From assembly GCA_036008465.1 (NCBI GenBank), contig DASYNP010000031.1, positions 1 through 64,000 of the forward strand: a stretch of 64,000 bases of DNA. The letters are read 5' to 3'. Position numbers and translations under genes: made by a program. Within the stretch, counting starts at the first letter, position 1, and every line of letters starts with the position of its first letter. Below the pieces are notes generated by a model, which worked only from the letters and a program-made list of their open reading frames with translations, searched no databases and was not told where the DNA came from. This document shows positions 51,916-61,429 of this stretch, one piece after another. This DNA comes from DASPSM01 sp036008465. Lineage in GTDB: Bacteria; Planctomycetota; Planctomycetia; Planctomycetales; Planctomycetaceae.

Positions 51916-52710
51916 ATGCCTGCTTGGGCACGGATCGTTAAATTCAGCGCGGCCGCCGCGCTGGCGGTGCTCTTGTTGCCGGGATGTTGCTGTTGTCTCT
52001 ATGACCAGATGCGGGCCTGCCAGTGCCAATCGGCCTACCTCTGTCAGCAGAACCAGATGCTCGCGTCGTCCAATTGGCAGGCCACGATGGCCCAGCAGCA
52101 GATGGAGCGAGCCCTCGCGGCGGCCAATCAGCGCCTCGACAACTTGAACGCTGAGCGCAGCCAGTTGCAGCAACGCTATATCGCGCTCTTGGACAAGCAG
52201 CGCGGCCAGCCGAGTCCGCTCTCGCCCGAGGCGACCGAACGCTTCAAGAAACTGCAGGAGAAGTATCCGCAGTTCGAGTTCGATGCGCACACTGGAGTCA
52301 GCAAGTTCTCCAACGACGTGCTGTTTGCCTCGGGCAGCTCCGAAATCCGAGACGACGGCAAACGGCTGTTGACCGAGTTCGCCAAGATCATGAACGACGG
52401 CGACGCCCGCAAACTCAACATCCTGGTCGTCGGCCACACCGATGACAGGCCGATCGGCCACGAATCTACGCGCACGCACCATCCAACCAATTGGAACCTG
52501 TCGACCGACCGCGCTGATTCAGTCGTGCTCGAGCTGTCGCGACACGGAATGCCAGAAACGCGACTCGGAGCGGCCGGCTACAGCATGTACCAGCCTGTGG
52601 CTCAGAATACGGCAGAATCGACCCGCCGCAAAAACCGCCGCGTCGAAATCTTCGTACTTGCGCCCGACGCCGCCGTGGTCGGCTGGGATCCGAACTGGGT
52701 CCGGCACTAG
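51916..52710 (+). CDS. OmpA-family lipoprotein
   Basis: The 264-residue protein starts at MPAWARIVKF after a GAGGAG ribosome-binding site. The lipobox is L-P-G-C24, followed by three further Cys. A coiled-coil region (about 45-100, QQQMERALAAANQRLDNLNAERSQLQQRY) precedes an OmpA C-terminal domain. That domain has DVLFASGSSEIRDDGKRLLTEFA, LVVGHTDDRPIG, NWNLSTDRADSVVLEL and RRKNRRVEIFV. It would anchor the outer membrane to peptidoglycan, in the manner of Pal. The insertion GHESTRTHHPTNW is typical of flagellar-type MotB/OmpA domains. Confidence 0.9.
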   Translation: MPAWARIVKFSAAAALAVLLLPGCCCCLYDQMRACQCQSAYLCQQNQMLASSNWQATMAQQQMERALAAANQRLDNLNAERSQLQQRYIALLDKQRGQPSPLSPEATERFKKLQEKYPQFEFDAHTGVSKFSNDVLFASGSSEIRDDGKRLLTEFAKIMNDGDARKLNILVVGHTDDRPIGHESTRTHHPTNWNLSTDRADSVVLELSRHGMPETRLGAAGYSMYQPVAQNTAESTRRKNRRVEIFVLAPDAAVVGWDPNWVRH

Positions 52711-53052
52711 TCCGCCGCAACGGGCGGGTGGCAGGCGGCTTGGGTGCCACTTGCGGCTTGCCCGCTGGTGTGCCTTTCCAAACGGGCGCACAGCGCGCGT
52801 GAGGAGCTTGCCGGTACTTTCCCCGACGGGACGAGTTTGCGCGAAATCGCGCGAATTCCGCGTCTGGACTAAAAAATCTCGCGACGGCCGGCGTCTCTCT
52901 CTGAGGAAGACGACAATTTCCGCTGCCGACGCCGCCGCATGAGCTTCCTGACGCCGGAACTCAGACACCGGCTGTTCATCCGAACAACCGCGCCTACGGC
53001 AGGCACTTTGTGATTCAAGTCCGGAAGTGAGACAGCGGGGCGCTCTGCGTCG
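52711..53052. other. 342-bp convergent intergenic region
   Basis: It lies between the 3' ends of the OmpA-like gene and the minus-strand MFS gene. A GC-rich run of short inverted repeats near 52720-52760 may act as a terminator, but I cannot define a good stem with a T-tract. No gene is seen. Confidence 0.35.
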
Positions 53053-54540
53053 TCATTCCGACAGGTCGAGCGCCTTGGGCTCAGGCAGCCAGAAACAGGC
53101 GATCGACCCAACGAGGTAGACGAAGAGGGCAACGGCAGCCGCCGTAAACGCGAAGTTTGTGGCGCCGGCGAGCGCGATTTGCGGTTTTGACAAATCGGCC
53201 GCCACCGGCAGCCGGCTTGCGATGCTCGTCGTCACCAGCGCGAAGAAGGTGCCGATTAGCCTGCCGCCGATGTTCGCGGCAAAGCTCTCGCCGGTGCCCC
53301 GCAAATGCATCGGATAAGCATAGGGCAAGTAATTCCCCCAAAAGCTGAACTGCGCGACGGTAAACAGGCCGCAAAAGAAGATGCCAATGTGGGCCCACGT
53401 GAGATGCATCGATCCGACGTCGAAGAGCACCCGATTGTCGAACGCGCCGAAGGCCCAAAAGACAAGCGGCATGACAATCAATCCGGGGATTTGAAAGATG
53501 CGCATCAAGAGGCGGCGGCCGAGAATCCGCACAGCCAGAACCGCCAGCAAGAACCGACCGAGCAGCCCTCCGATTTCCTGAAACTTGGCGTAGTCGGCCG
53601 CGGCGGCCTGTTCGATTCCCTTGAGGGCGGCGGGGGGCTTGCCGGCCGAGACGGCCGCCGCCTTCGTCGCAACCACGTCCGAAAACCGCGGCACGATTTG
53701 CGGAAGCTGTTGGATGGCGCCGAACGCCGCGCCGTAACTGCAGGCAAACATGATCGTGGTCACGATCGTCGTTTTTCGCAGGCCCGGTGCGAAAATCTCC
53801 AGAATTGAAGGCCGACGGAGAGTTCCAGCGGCCCGCTTCGATTGCCACGCGGGCGACTCGGGGAGAAACGGCCGGATAATGATCAGCGGGATGGCGGGAA
53901 GCACGCCGGAAAGCAGCGTGTAACGCCAGGCTGCGTGCGGCTCGCTCACGTGCCCCCAGACCGAAGAGAGCCACTCGGGAATCGCCAGGCCGGGCAGCCG
54001 AGCGGCATAGGTGAGGGCCAGTGTGTTGGCGCCGGCCGCGAGCAAGCCGCCGATCGAGGAAAAGGCCTGCGTGTAGCCGAGCGCCCGCTCGCGCTGGTTT
54101 CGATCTTCAAAGAGTTCGGCAATCCACGCCACAGCCGCCACGAACTCGACACAGACGCCGACAAACGTCAGGCACCTCAAGGCGAGAAACATCCAGAGCG
54201 AGGTTGCATAGCCAGAGGCAAAGGTCGAGAACGCGTAGAGCAAGATGCTCCAAGTGAGGATCCGGCGACGGCCCAGCCGATCGGTCAGCCAGCCGCCGAG
54301 CAGTCCGAAAACTCCACCGAAGATTGCCGGGACGAAAAACAGGCGTCCTGCCCAATCTCCAAATTCCGGTGTACCGGGCTGGAGGTTTCCGAGTTCCTGC
54401 AGCGCGGGCCGCACGATCAGTGGCAGCACCAACAGCACATAGATGTCGAAGGCAAAACCGATCGACGAAATGATGCAGATCAGCCACTTCACAAACGTGA
54501 ATGGGGATTTCGCAGAAGCGGGGGCGGGCGCCGTGCTCAT
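53053..54540 (-). CDS. MFS transporter (sugar/metabolite transporter-like)
   Basis: The 495-residue protein starts at MSTAPAPASAKSPF (ATG 54540) and has 12 predicted helices. The loop 2-3 motif is GGWLTDRLGRRRILTWSI, and RCLTFVGVCVEFVAAVAWIAELFEDRNQRERALGY is the helix 4-5 segment of the sugar porter/ACS type. The central loop is extended (about 265-300, with DVVATKAAAVSAGKPPAALK). The substrate cannot be told from sequence. It diverges from a second MFS gene, with a 287-bp spacer. The two proteins share the same general plan. Confidence 0.87.
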   Translation of the reverse strand: MSTAPAPASAKSPFTFVKWLICIISSIGFAFDIYVLLVLPLIVRPALQELGNLQPGTPEFGDWAGRLFFVPAIFGGVFGLLGGWLTDRLGRRRILTWSILLYAFSTFASGYATSLWMFLALRCLTFVGVCVEFVAAVAWIAELFEDRNQRERALGYTQAFSSIGGLLAAGANTLALTYAARLPGLAIPEWLSSVWGHVSEPHAAWRYTLLSGVLPAIPLIIIRPFLPESPAWQSKRAAGTLRRPSILEIFAPGLRKTTIVTTIMFACSYGAAFGAIQQLPQIVPRFSDVVATKAAAVSAGKPPAALKGIEQAAAADYAKFQEIGGLLGRFLLAVLAVRILGRRLLMRIFQIPGLIVMPLVFWAFGAFDNRVLFDVGSMHLTWAHIGIFFCGLFTVAQFSFWGNYLPYAYPMHLRGTGESFAANIGGRLIGTFFALVTTSIASRLPVAADLSKPQIALAGATNFAFTAAAVALFVYLVGSIACFWLPEPKALDLSE

Positions 54541-54827
54541 CAATTCACCGGGGAAGGACTCTGTTGTTGGGAAGAAAGCCGTGAGCGAGGTCGCGGCACT
54601 CGGCGGCAAACAAGGTTCTGATTTTAGAGGACCGCGCGCCATTGTGCGACGCAGCGACGAATCGCGACTGCCGCCTTCGCCGACTCGGCCGGATGTCGTT
54701 GATTTGCACAGACCGTACGCGACCCGTTACTTTCGGGGGTCGACCGCGGCGCGGCGGCCGGCGTCGGCTTGTGTTAAAATTTTGGCATATAAGCTCGCGA
54801 GGCGCGGGCCGCCTCACAAGGTGTTCG

Positions 54828-56408
54828 ATGCACGGATTTGACGAGACGCCCTCGCCGACTTCCGAAAGTGCCCCAACTCCCGAGAGCTTTTCCGGGCCCT
54901 GGTATCGCGCGCTCAACCGATACCACTGGTTCGTGCTCGCCGTCGCCGCCATGGGCTGGCTCTTTGACACGATGGACCAGCAGCTCTTCGTGCTCGCCCG
55001 GCCGGCCGCGATGGAAGACCTGCTGCCCGCTCCCAAAGACGCCGACGCCAAAACGCTCGAGGCGCTGCGCCAGACGCGGGGGCGAGTTGGCGGCAATGCA
55101 ACGTCGATCTTTATCGCGGGCTGGGCGACGGGCGGCCTGGTGTTCGGCATGTTGGGCGATCGCATCGGCCGCGCCCACACGATGATCATCACCATTCTGC
55201 TCTACTCCCTGTTCACGGGGCTGAGCTCGCTCTCCCAAGGAGTTTGGGACTTCGCGTTCTACCGCTTTCTCACCGGTTTGGGCGTCGGAGGCGAATTCGC
55301 CGTCGGCGTCTCGCTCGTTGCCGAGGTTATGCCCGCCATTGCGCGGCCCTATGCGCTGGCGCTGCTGCAGGCGCTTTCGGGAATCGGCAATGTCACGGCC
55401 GCTTTCATCTTTCTGGGACTGGGAGTCGCGCAAGAACACGGTTGGATCGAGCAGGCTCTCGGATCGCGATCGTTCGCCGCTCCTTGGCGAATCATGTTCC
55501 TGATTGGCGCGGTTCCTGCGCTCGTCGCGGTGCTCGTCATGCGCCGCTTGAAGGAGCCCGAACGCTGGCAGCGGATCAGCCATGGCGGAGCGGTGACTGC
55601 CCAACTCGGCTCGTATCGCGAACTGTTTCGCGTGCCCCGTTTGCGCAGCCACGCCCTGTTCGGATTGCTGCTCGGTTGCGCGGGCGTGATCGGCCTGTGG
55701 TCGGTCGGCTTTTACACCTTCGACCTGGTTCGCTTCGTTCAGCGGAAACCCGTGACCAAACTGGTCTATACCGAACAGCTGCAGGCTGCGACGGCCCAAG
55801 GGAATCATGCGCGTGAAGAGCAACTCAAATCGCTGCTGGCGAAGGAGGCCGATCCGTCGGCAATTCTGGCAGCAGACGCCGAGCCGGTGAGGGCCGAGCT
55901 GAGCGGAATCGTCGCGGGGCGTCTGGCTCGCTGGAGCAGTTACGCCTCGATTGCCATGAACCTTGGCGCGGCGCTGGGGATGTTCGGCTTCGGGGCCCTC
56001 GCGCAGCGAATCGGACGCAAGCCGACATTCGCCCTCGCGTTCGTGGCCGCGTTTCTCAGCACACTCGCAGTGTTCTGGTTCCTGCAGGAGTTCTGGCAGA
56101 TCTGGGTGATGGTGCCGGTAATGGGCTTTTGCCAGCTCTCGCTGTTCGCCGGCTACGCGATCTATTTTCCCGAGCTGTTTCCCACCCGGCTGCGTTCGAC
56201 CGGAACGAGTTTTTGCTACAACGTCGGCCGCTTCGTCGCGGCGATCGGGCCATCGGCCCTCGGCTTGTTGCGAAGCGGTGTCTTCGCAGGCTATGCCGAA
56301 CCCCTCGACATGCGCTACGCCGGCATCACGATGTGCACAGTCTTTCTGCTGGGGCTGGTGGCTCTGCCGTTCCTTCCCGAGACAAAGGGACAGCCGCTGC
56401 CGGAATGA
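54828..56408 (+). CDS. MFS transporter with extended loops
   Basis: The 526-residue protein starts at MHGFDETPSPT (ATG 54828). After helix 1 (FVLAVAAMGWLFDTMDQQLFVL) there is an extra soluble loop of about 45 residues (PAPKDADAKTLEALRQTRG). The MFS loop motif is GMLGDRIGRAHTMI. A second extension of about 60 residues lies in the central loop (TEQLQAATAQGNHAREEQLK). GFCQLSLFAGYAIYFPELFPTRLRSTGTSFCYNVGRF is typical of the metabolite:H+ symporter family. It is divergent from the other MFS gene and followed by an antiporter gene 99 bp later. Confidence 0.87.
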   Translation: MHGFDETPSPTSESAPTPESFSGPWYRALNRYHWFVLAVAAMGWLFDTMDQQLFVLARPAAMEDLLPAPKDADAKTLEALRQTRGRVGGNATSIFIAGWATGGLVFGMLGDRIGRAHTMIITILLYSLFTGLSSLSQGVWDFAFYRFLTGLGVGGEFAVGVSLVAEVMPAIARPYALALLQALSGIGNVTAAFIFLGLGVAQEHGWIEQALGSRSFAAPWRIMFLIGAVPALVAVLVMRRLKEPERWQRISHGGAVTAQLGSYRELFRVPRLRSHALFGLLLGCAGVIGLWSVGFYTFDLVRFVQRKPVTKLVYTEQLQAATAQGNHAREEQLKSLLAKEADPSAILAADAEPVRAELSGIVAGRLARWSSYASIAMNLGAALGMFGFGALAQRIGRKPTFALAFVAAFLSTLAVFWFLQEFWQIWVMVPVMGFCQLSLFAGYAIYFPELFPTRLRSTGTSFCYNVGRFVAAIGPSALGLLRSGVFAGYAEPLDMRYAGITMCTVFLLGLVALPFLPETKGQPLPE

Positions 56409-56507
56409 GGCGGCGTCCGACGATGCTCGTCACTGGCCGATCACTCGACCTCTGAATTCGACACCACTTTGAAACCGACACGCGCCGTAAATTCAACTCT
56501 GCGAGGC

Positions 56508-57938
56508 ATGGCGACGAAACGGTGGATCGTTCGCGCGGTCGCGCTCGCGGCCGTACTCATCTGCACTGGCGCGGGAACTTACGCGCCGGGTGTCCCGCCC
56601 ATCGCGGAACCGCTCGGTAAGCGGATGCCTCCGGGCTTCGTGCTGCCGTTTGCGTTCTTGCTCTTGGCGATCGCCGTTCTGCCGGCCGTCGCGCGGAACT
56701 GGTGGCACGACGATCTCAACAAAGCGAAAGTGTCGGCCTTTTTCTCGCTGCCGGTGATCGTGCTCTTCGCCTACCACTTCGGCCGCAGCGGCGACCGCGA
56801 GCTTTTGCACCAGGCGATGGAATATACGTCGTTCATCTTCCTGATCGGAGCCCTCTATGTGATCTCCGGCGGGATCCTGATTGAGGGGGGCTTTCGCGGT
56901 ACGCCTCAGTCGAACACTTTGTTGCTTGGCATCGGCGCCGTGCTCGCCAACCTGATCGGCACGACGGGCGCCTCACTCTTGCTGGTGCGACCGTTGATTC
57001 GCGGGAATGTCCACCGCCGCCACGTCGTCCACGTCCCCGTGTTCTTCATCTTTATTGTCGCCAATTGCGGCGGACTGCTCACGCCGCTGGGGGATCCGCC
57101 CTTGTTCCTCGGATTTCTCCAAGGCGTGCCCTTCGAGTGGACTCTGCGACTCTTTCCACAGTGGGCACTGATGAATGGGGCCCTGTTGGCCATTTTCTCG
57201 GTCTGGGATTGGATCGCGTCGAAACGCGACGCGCGGGACGGCGCGATTGCGCCCGGCGACGCGAGCGATTCGCGATTCTCGCTGCACGGAGCGCACAACT
57301 TCGCGTTCCTGCTCGGTGTCATCGCACTTTTGGTCGTCGCCCGGCACGGTTACGGCAATCATGGCAATCCGTGGCCATTTGGATTCCAGGAGGTCGGACT
57401 GCTCGTGCTGACAGTGGCGTCGTTCTTTTCGACGAGGCCTGACATCCGCGAAAAAAACCGGGCGACGTTCCGTCCCATCATCGAAGTTGCGGTGATCTTC
57501 GCCGGCATCTTCATCACAATTACGCCCGTCTTGCTGCTGCTCGACGCAAATGGCTCTCGCATCGGACTGCGCGAGCCGTGGCACTTCTTCTGGGCGGCCG
57601 GACTGATGTCGAGTGTTTTGGACAACGCGCCGGCCTATCTGGCTGCTGTCGCGACCGCCTGCGGCGCGCAGCAGATTCCGCTCGAGGGACGTTACCTGGC
57701 CGTCTTCCTCGAGTTACGCCGCTCTAGCGGAGCCGATCAGATTCTGGCCGCCATCTCCTGCGGATGCGTTTTCATGGGCGCCCTGACCTATCTCGGGAAC
57801 GCTCCCAACTTCATCGTTCGGGCCTACGCAGAGGAGTCCAACATCCGCATGCCGAGCTTTTTCGGGTTTATGGCCTACTCCTTTGCGGTACTCCTTCCCC
57901 TCCTTGGAGTTGTGACGTTCATCTTCTTCCGCGTCTGA
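56508..57938 (+). CDS. NhaD-like sodium:proton antiporter/citrate transporter family
   Basis: The 476-residue protein starts at MATKRWIVRAVALAAVLI (ATG 56508, with GAGG upstream; a TTG at 56469 is less likely). It has about 11 membrane segments. Typical IT-superfamily features are LIGTTGASLLLVRPLIRGN, ANCGGLLTPLGDPPLFLGFLQ and SSVLDNAPAYLAAVATACGA. The terminal block CGCVFMGALTYLGNAPNFIVRAYAEE matches the second NhaD/CitT hairpin. It probably exchanges Na+ for H+. Annotation of the substrate is by family only. Confidence 0.85.
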   Translation: MATKRWIVRAVALAAVLICTGAGTYAPGVPPIAEPLGKRMPPGFVLPFAFLLLAIAVLPAVARNWWHDDLNKAKVSAFFSLPVIVLFAYHFGRSGDRELLHQAMEYTSFIFLIGALYVISGGILIEGGFRGTPQSNTLLLGIGAVLANLIGTTGASLLLVRPLIRGNVHRRHVVHVPVFFIFIVANCGGLLTPLGDPPLFLGFLQGVPFEWTLRLFPQWALMNGALLAIFSVWDWIASKRDARDGAIAPGDASDSRFSLHGAHNFAFLLGVIALLVVARHGYGNHGNPWPFGFQEVGLLVLTVASFFSTRPDIREKNRATFRPIIEVAVIFAGIFITITPVLLLLDANGSRIGLREPWHFFWAAGLMSSVLDNAPAYLAAVATACGAQQIPLEGRYLAVFLELRRSSGADQILAAISCGCVFMGALTYLGNAPNFIVRAYAEESNIRMPSFFGFMAYSFAVLLPLLGVVTFIFFRV

Positions 57939-58060
57939 GCGAAGCGATTTTGACATCCTTTCGAGTGGTGTCATTCGCGCTTAAAATGAGGAATGTGCCG
58001 CGCTAGCCTTGATGGGGGTGCCCCCCTCCTCGCGAGGCAATTCTCTTTCCCACCGAAACG

Positions 58061-59128
58061 ATGCCTGTCAACGAAATAACAATCGCTCCGAGCCTTCACT
58101 CGGAGCGTCTGCTAAAAACTCTCGCCCCCTATTCCGCAATTCGGATCGTCACGCACGACAACCCCGATCCTGACGCGATCGCCGCCGGATGGGGGCTGCA
58201 CCGGCTCTTCACCGAGCACTTCGACCGTCCGATCGAATTCGTGGCGGGGGGCGCCATTGTGCGCGCCGAGAATCGCCACATGGTCGAGCTGCTCAATCCG
58301 CCCCTGCGAATTGTCGATCGACTGGCCGAGGATCCCGATACGGCCACTGTCCTGGTCGACTGCGGTCTGGGGACGAGCAATCACCTCGCCACTCGCTATC
58401 GCCTGCGCCCCGTGGCAGTGATCGACCACCACGCCATCGCCCGAACGCCTGCGGATATTGCCTTTGCCGACATCCGCCCTGCGGTGGCGGCGACCGCCAC
58501 GATTGTGGCCAATTACCTGCGCGAGCAGGGCATCGAGCCGGGCGTCAAGCTGGCTTCCGCCATGCTTTACGCAATGCGCACCGAAACTTGCGGCTGCGAA
58601 ACGGAGCATTCGGAGCTGGACCGATCGATCATGCTGTGGCTCACAGAACATGCCGAGCCCAGCCTGATCGCGGAAATAGAAAATGCGCCCCTGGCGCGGG
58701 CGTATTTCAGCGACTTGGTGCTCGCGCTGCAGGGAACGCAACTCTTCGACGACACCGCGCTGTGCCTCTTGCCCAAAGCCAGCGGGACCGAGACCGTCGG
58801 CGAGGTTGCCGACCTCTTGATCCGTTGCGAGGGGATCTGCCGCGTCTTGTGCGCGGGAGCCATCGACGACGACTTGTACGTCTCCGTGCGCACCCGCCGG
58901 GCCGACGAACGCGCGGTTGAGCTCTTACAGAAAACGCTGGACGGAATCGGCGGAGGCGGAGGCCACACGCACCGCGCGGGGGGGAAAGTCGTCGGCATCG
59001 CCAGCGGCGGCAAGATGTCCGGTTCGCTCGAGCAACAGCTCCAGGATCGCTGGCTGACGGCCTGCGACGAAAAGACCCGGCGACCCAAGAGGCTGGTCGG
59101 GCTCCGCGAGATCGTAGAGAATCTCTAA
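58061..59128 (+). CDS. DHH family phosphoesterase (NrnA-like)
   Basis: The 355-residue protein has DHH motifs VTHDNPDPDAIAAGWGL, VLVDCG and VIDHHAIART, and the DHHA1 domain with GIGGGGGHTHRAGGKV. This order is that of NrnA/oligoribonuclease-pAp phosphatase proteins, which degrade short oligonucleotides and adenosine 3',5'-bisphosphate using Mn2+. Between the two domains the sequence is standard. A cytoplasmic role in RNA turnover is probable. It lies 55 bp upstream of the FGE-like gene and may be cotranscribed with it. Confidence 0.9.
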   Translation: MPVNEITIAPSLHSERLLKTLAPYSAIRIVTHDNPDPDAIAAGWGLHRLFTEHFDRPIEFVAGGAIVRAENRHMVELLNPPLRIVDRLAEDPDTATVLVDCGLGTSNHLATRYRLRPVAVIDHHAIARTPADIAFADIRPAVAATATIVANYLREQGIEPGVKLASAMLYAMRTETCGCETEHSELDRSIMLWLTEHAEPSLIAEIENAPLARAYFSDLVLALQGTQLFDDTALCLLPKASGTETVGEVADLLIRCEGICRVLCAGAIDDDLYVSVRTRRADERAVELLQKTLDGIGGGGGHTHRAGGKVVGIASGGKMSGSLEQQLQDRWLTACDEKTRRPKRLVGLREIVENL

Positions 59129-59183
59129 GAGCATTATCGATCGCGTGGTTCACGTTCTTTGAACGCGCAGGAGTAATCGACCA

Positions 59184-60560
59184 ATGACTACCTTGCTGCC
59201 CCGATCGTTTCCTCCAAGAAAGACAACGCCGATCGCGCTGCGAACGCGAGTTGTCGCCCGTTCGACCGCGGTCCTCCTGCTCGCGCTTTTGATCGCGGTC
59301 CTGCCGGGATGCGGCGGATCGGACCCGAAACCGACAGGGGCGCAGGCTCAGCCCGTTGGGCCACTCGAGAACCCGCAGAACAACGCACCGGCGGAGGAGC
59401 ATCCGGCTCCCGTTCGGCCTGTGCCGAAACCCGCTGCCGTCGCTCAGGAAGAGCCGGGCATCGATCCATCCACGAATCCTCATGACGTGTTCGAGGTCAC
59501 GGCAACGATGCCGACCTTCGAACGCGCTGAGGGTCTCGATGGTCCCGTATCGATGAACAAGTTTGACGCCGTCTTTCCGCCCAAGGGCTCCGATTCGAGC
59601 GACTTCGAGCTCGCGCAGGTGCCGGACGTAAAGGCCAGCACACCTCACGCCGCGCCGGAAACGACTCCGGAAGCCAAGCAAACTGACAAGCCGGCCGCCA
59701 AGGGACATTCGACTGCGAAATCAGGCAAAGCAAGTAAAGAAAATTCGGAGCAGGCCGCCGACAAGTCCGAGAGCGACTCAAAACGGAGCCTGCCCTCGGG
59801 ATTTCACGCGATCGCCGGCTCGGGTTACTCGCCGGTTGGCTGGCCAATGCGAATTCGCTCCAGCGTCGACGGAGCCGAGATGGCATTGGTCACGGGCGGT
59901 GCGGTGATTGTGGGGCATGACGGCGATCCCCCCGAATCGAGTCCGCAAATTACCGTCGTGGTCGACTCGTTTTATATGGATCTCTCGGAGGTCACGTTGG
60001 CGCGCTACAAGCGTTACCGCAAGGAGGTCAACGAGGAGCACGGTCGGCACGCCGTCCAAGAGCCCGAAAACGCCAGCTCCCCGGCCAATTTTCCGGTGCT
60101 CGGGGTCACCCTGAAGCAGGCCGAGTTCTACGCGCATTGGGCGAAGAAGGAACTTCCCAGCGAGGCCGAATGGGAACGAGGCGCCCGCGGCGAGGCCGCC
60201 TTCGCCCACCCATGGGGCAACGGCCGGGCCATCTGGAGCCACGCCCGCGACAACAGCACAATCACCCCGGTGAGATCGTTCGGCACCGACGTCAGCCCCT
60301 TCGGGATCTACGACCTGGCGGGCAACGCCCGCGAATGGTGCATCGACCGCTGGTCACCCACAGCGTTCGCGGATGCTCAAAAATCCTCGTCCACTCCTCT
60401 GCGGAACTGGAAAGGCCCGCGAAACGCCCCGGTCGACGTGCACGTCGTCAAGGGAAACGGCCCCGGTTGGGACGCCTGGTATCGCGCCGGCATGAACGCC
60501 ACCCAACACCATCCTGACGTCGGCTTCCGCTGCGTGCTGCGGCTAAACGAGAAGAATTAG
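59184..60560 (+). CDS. SUMF1/EgtB/PvdO-type (formylglycine-generating enzyme-like) lipoprotein
   Basis: The 458-residue protein has a long basic N-terminus, a lipobox V-L-P-G-C43, a low-complexity Lys/Ala/Ser/Pro linker to about residue 220, and a C-terminal FGE-sulfatase domain. The domain shows VDSFYMDLSEVTLARYKRY, FPVLGVTLKQAEFYAHWAKKELPSEAEWERGARG and SPFGIYDLAGNAREWCIDRW. It ends with GFRCVLRL. The two Cys of true formylglycine synthases are not present as a pair in the expected place, so the function is uncertain; many such domains bind other ligands. It converges with a VOC gene. Confidence 0.82.
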   Translation: MTTLLPRSFPPRKTTPIALRTRVVARSTAVLLLALLIAVLPGCGGSDPKPTGAQAQPVGPLENPQNNAPAEEHPAPVRPVPKPAAVAQEEPGIDPSTNPHDVFEVTATMPTFERAEGLDGPVSMNKFDAVFPPKGSDSSDFELAQVPDVKASTPHAAPETTPEAKQTDKPAAKGHSTAKSGKASKENSEQAADKSESDSKRSLPSGFHAIAGSGYSPVGWPMRIRSSVDGAEMALVTGGAVIVGHDGDPPESSPQITVVVDSFYMDLSEVTLARYKRYRKEVNEEHGRHAVQEPENASSPANFPVLGVTLKQAEFYAHWAKKELPSEAEWERGARGEAAFAHPWGNGRAIWSHARDNSTITPVRSFGTDVSPFGIYDLAGNAREWCIDRWSPTAFADAQKSSSTPLRNWKGPRNAPVDVHVVKGNGPGWDAWYRAGMNATQHHPDVGFRCVLRLNEKN

Positions 60561-60572
60561 CCGTTTCCAATT

Positions 60573-61067
60573 TCAGTCCCGCTTGGGTGACTGCGCGAAC
60601 GCCTCCTTCATCCCAGCCTGCATTTGTTCGGGCGTCAGATCTTTCATGTGCGTCCCGAATGACCATTTGTGGCCGTAGGGATCCTTCACAACGCCGTAGC
60701 GGTCGCCCCAGAACATGTCCATCGCCGGCATCAAAACTGTGGCGCCGGCGTCTTGGGCGCGCTTAATGGCGGCGTCGCAGTCGGTGACGTAGTGATGAAT
60801 CGTCACGGGTGTGCCTTTGAGCGCCGTGGCCGACTCTGACTTCCCTTCGCAGTATTCCGGGAAGTCGTCGACGAGAAACACAAAGCTCTTGCCGATGCGA
60901 ATGGCCGCGTGCATGATCCTGCGGCCATCAGGGGCCGGCATCCGGTGAATCTCCTCGGCTCCGAAGGCTTTCTTGTAGAACTCGATCGCTTCGGCGCACC
61001 GCTCGCACACCAGGTGCGGAATCAGGTTTTCGTGTCCGACAGGAATCGGTTGGGTCGAATTGCTCAT
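60573..61067 (-). CDS. VOC family (glyoxalase/PhnB-like) protein
   Basis: The 164-residue protein has the VOC pattern IPHLVCERCAEAIEFYKKAFGAEEIHRMPAPDGRRIMHAAIRIGKSFVFLVDDFPEY, then VTIHHYVTDCDAAIKRAQDAGATVLMPAMDMFWGDRYGVVKDPYGHKWSFGTH. The terminal GDRYGVVKDPYGHKW motif is typical of PhnB-like members. The reaction is not predictable. It is the first of three VOC-type sequences in a row on the minus strand; its 5' half is duplicated in the remnant upstream. Confidence 0.9.
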   Translation of the reverse strand: MSNSTQPIPVGHENLIPHLVCERCAEAIEFYKKAFGAEEIHRMPAPDGRRIMHAAIRIGKSFVFLVDDFPEYCEGKSESATALKGTPVTIHHYVTDCDAAIKRAQDAGATVLMPAMDMFWGDRYGVVKDPYGHKWSFGTHMKDLTPEQMQAGMKEAFAQSPKRD

Positions 61068-61127
61068 CGCGGGCTCCTCAAGGATTCGATGTTGAGTTGG
61101 TTGATTACGAATGCGTTCCTAGCGGGA

Positions 61128-61334
61128 TCACATCACGCAACACTCGACGACGAACTCGAAGCTCTTGCCGAAGCGAATCGCCGCATGGATGATCCGGCGG
61201 GGTGCCGACACCAGCGTACCGTCGAATTCGTCGGCATCCAGGGGTTTTTCGGGGCGCTCGATCGACTGAGAGGATCGATCGCACGCCAGGGGCGGAATCA
61301 CGGTTTCGGCAAATTGTTGGGTCGAGTTGATCAT
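61128..61334 (-). pseudogene. truncated and decayed copy of the neighbouring VOC gene
   Basis: The 68-residue frame starts MINSTQQFAETVIPPLACDRS and ends RRIIHAAIRFGKSFEFVVECC. It matches the N-terminal half of the VOC protein at 60573-61067: MSNSTQ, IPHLVCERC and RRIMHAAIRIGKSFVF. The leader just before the start (AGGAGCCAGCGAT here, AGGAGCCCGCGAT there) is also shared. The C-terminal half is absent, so no VOC fold can form. It is probably a remnant of a tandem duplication. Confidence 0.78.
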
Positions 61335-61429
61335 CGCTGGCTCCTCAAGACTTTGGCACCGTGGATTCGGGACCACTGTGCGGTCGGCAGCCCTTTCCGA
61401 TGGCCGCCGTTGGATAGTGGCGAGACGGT

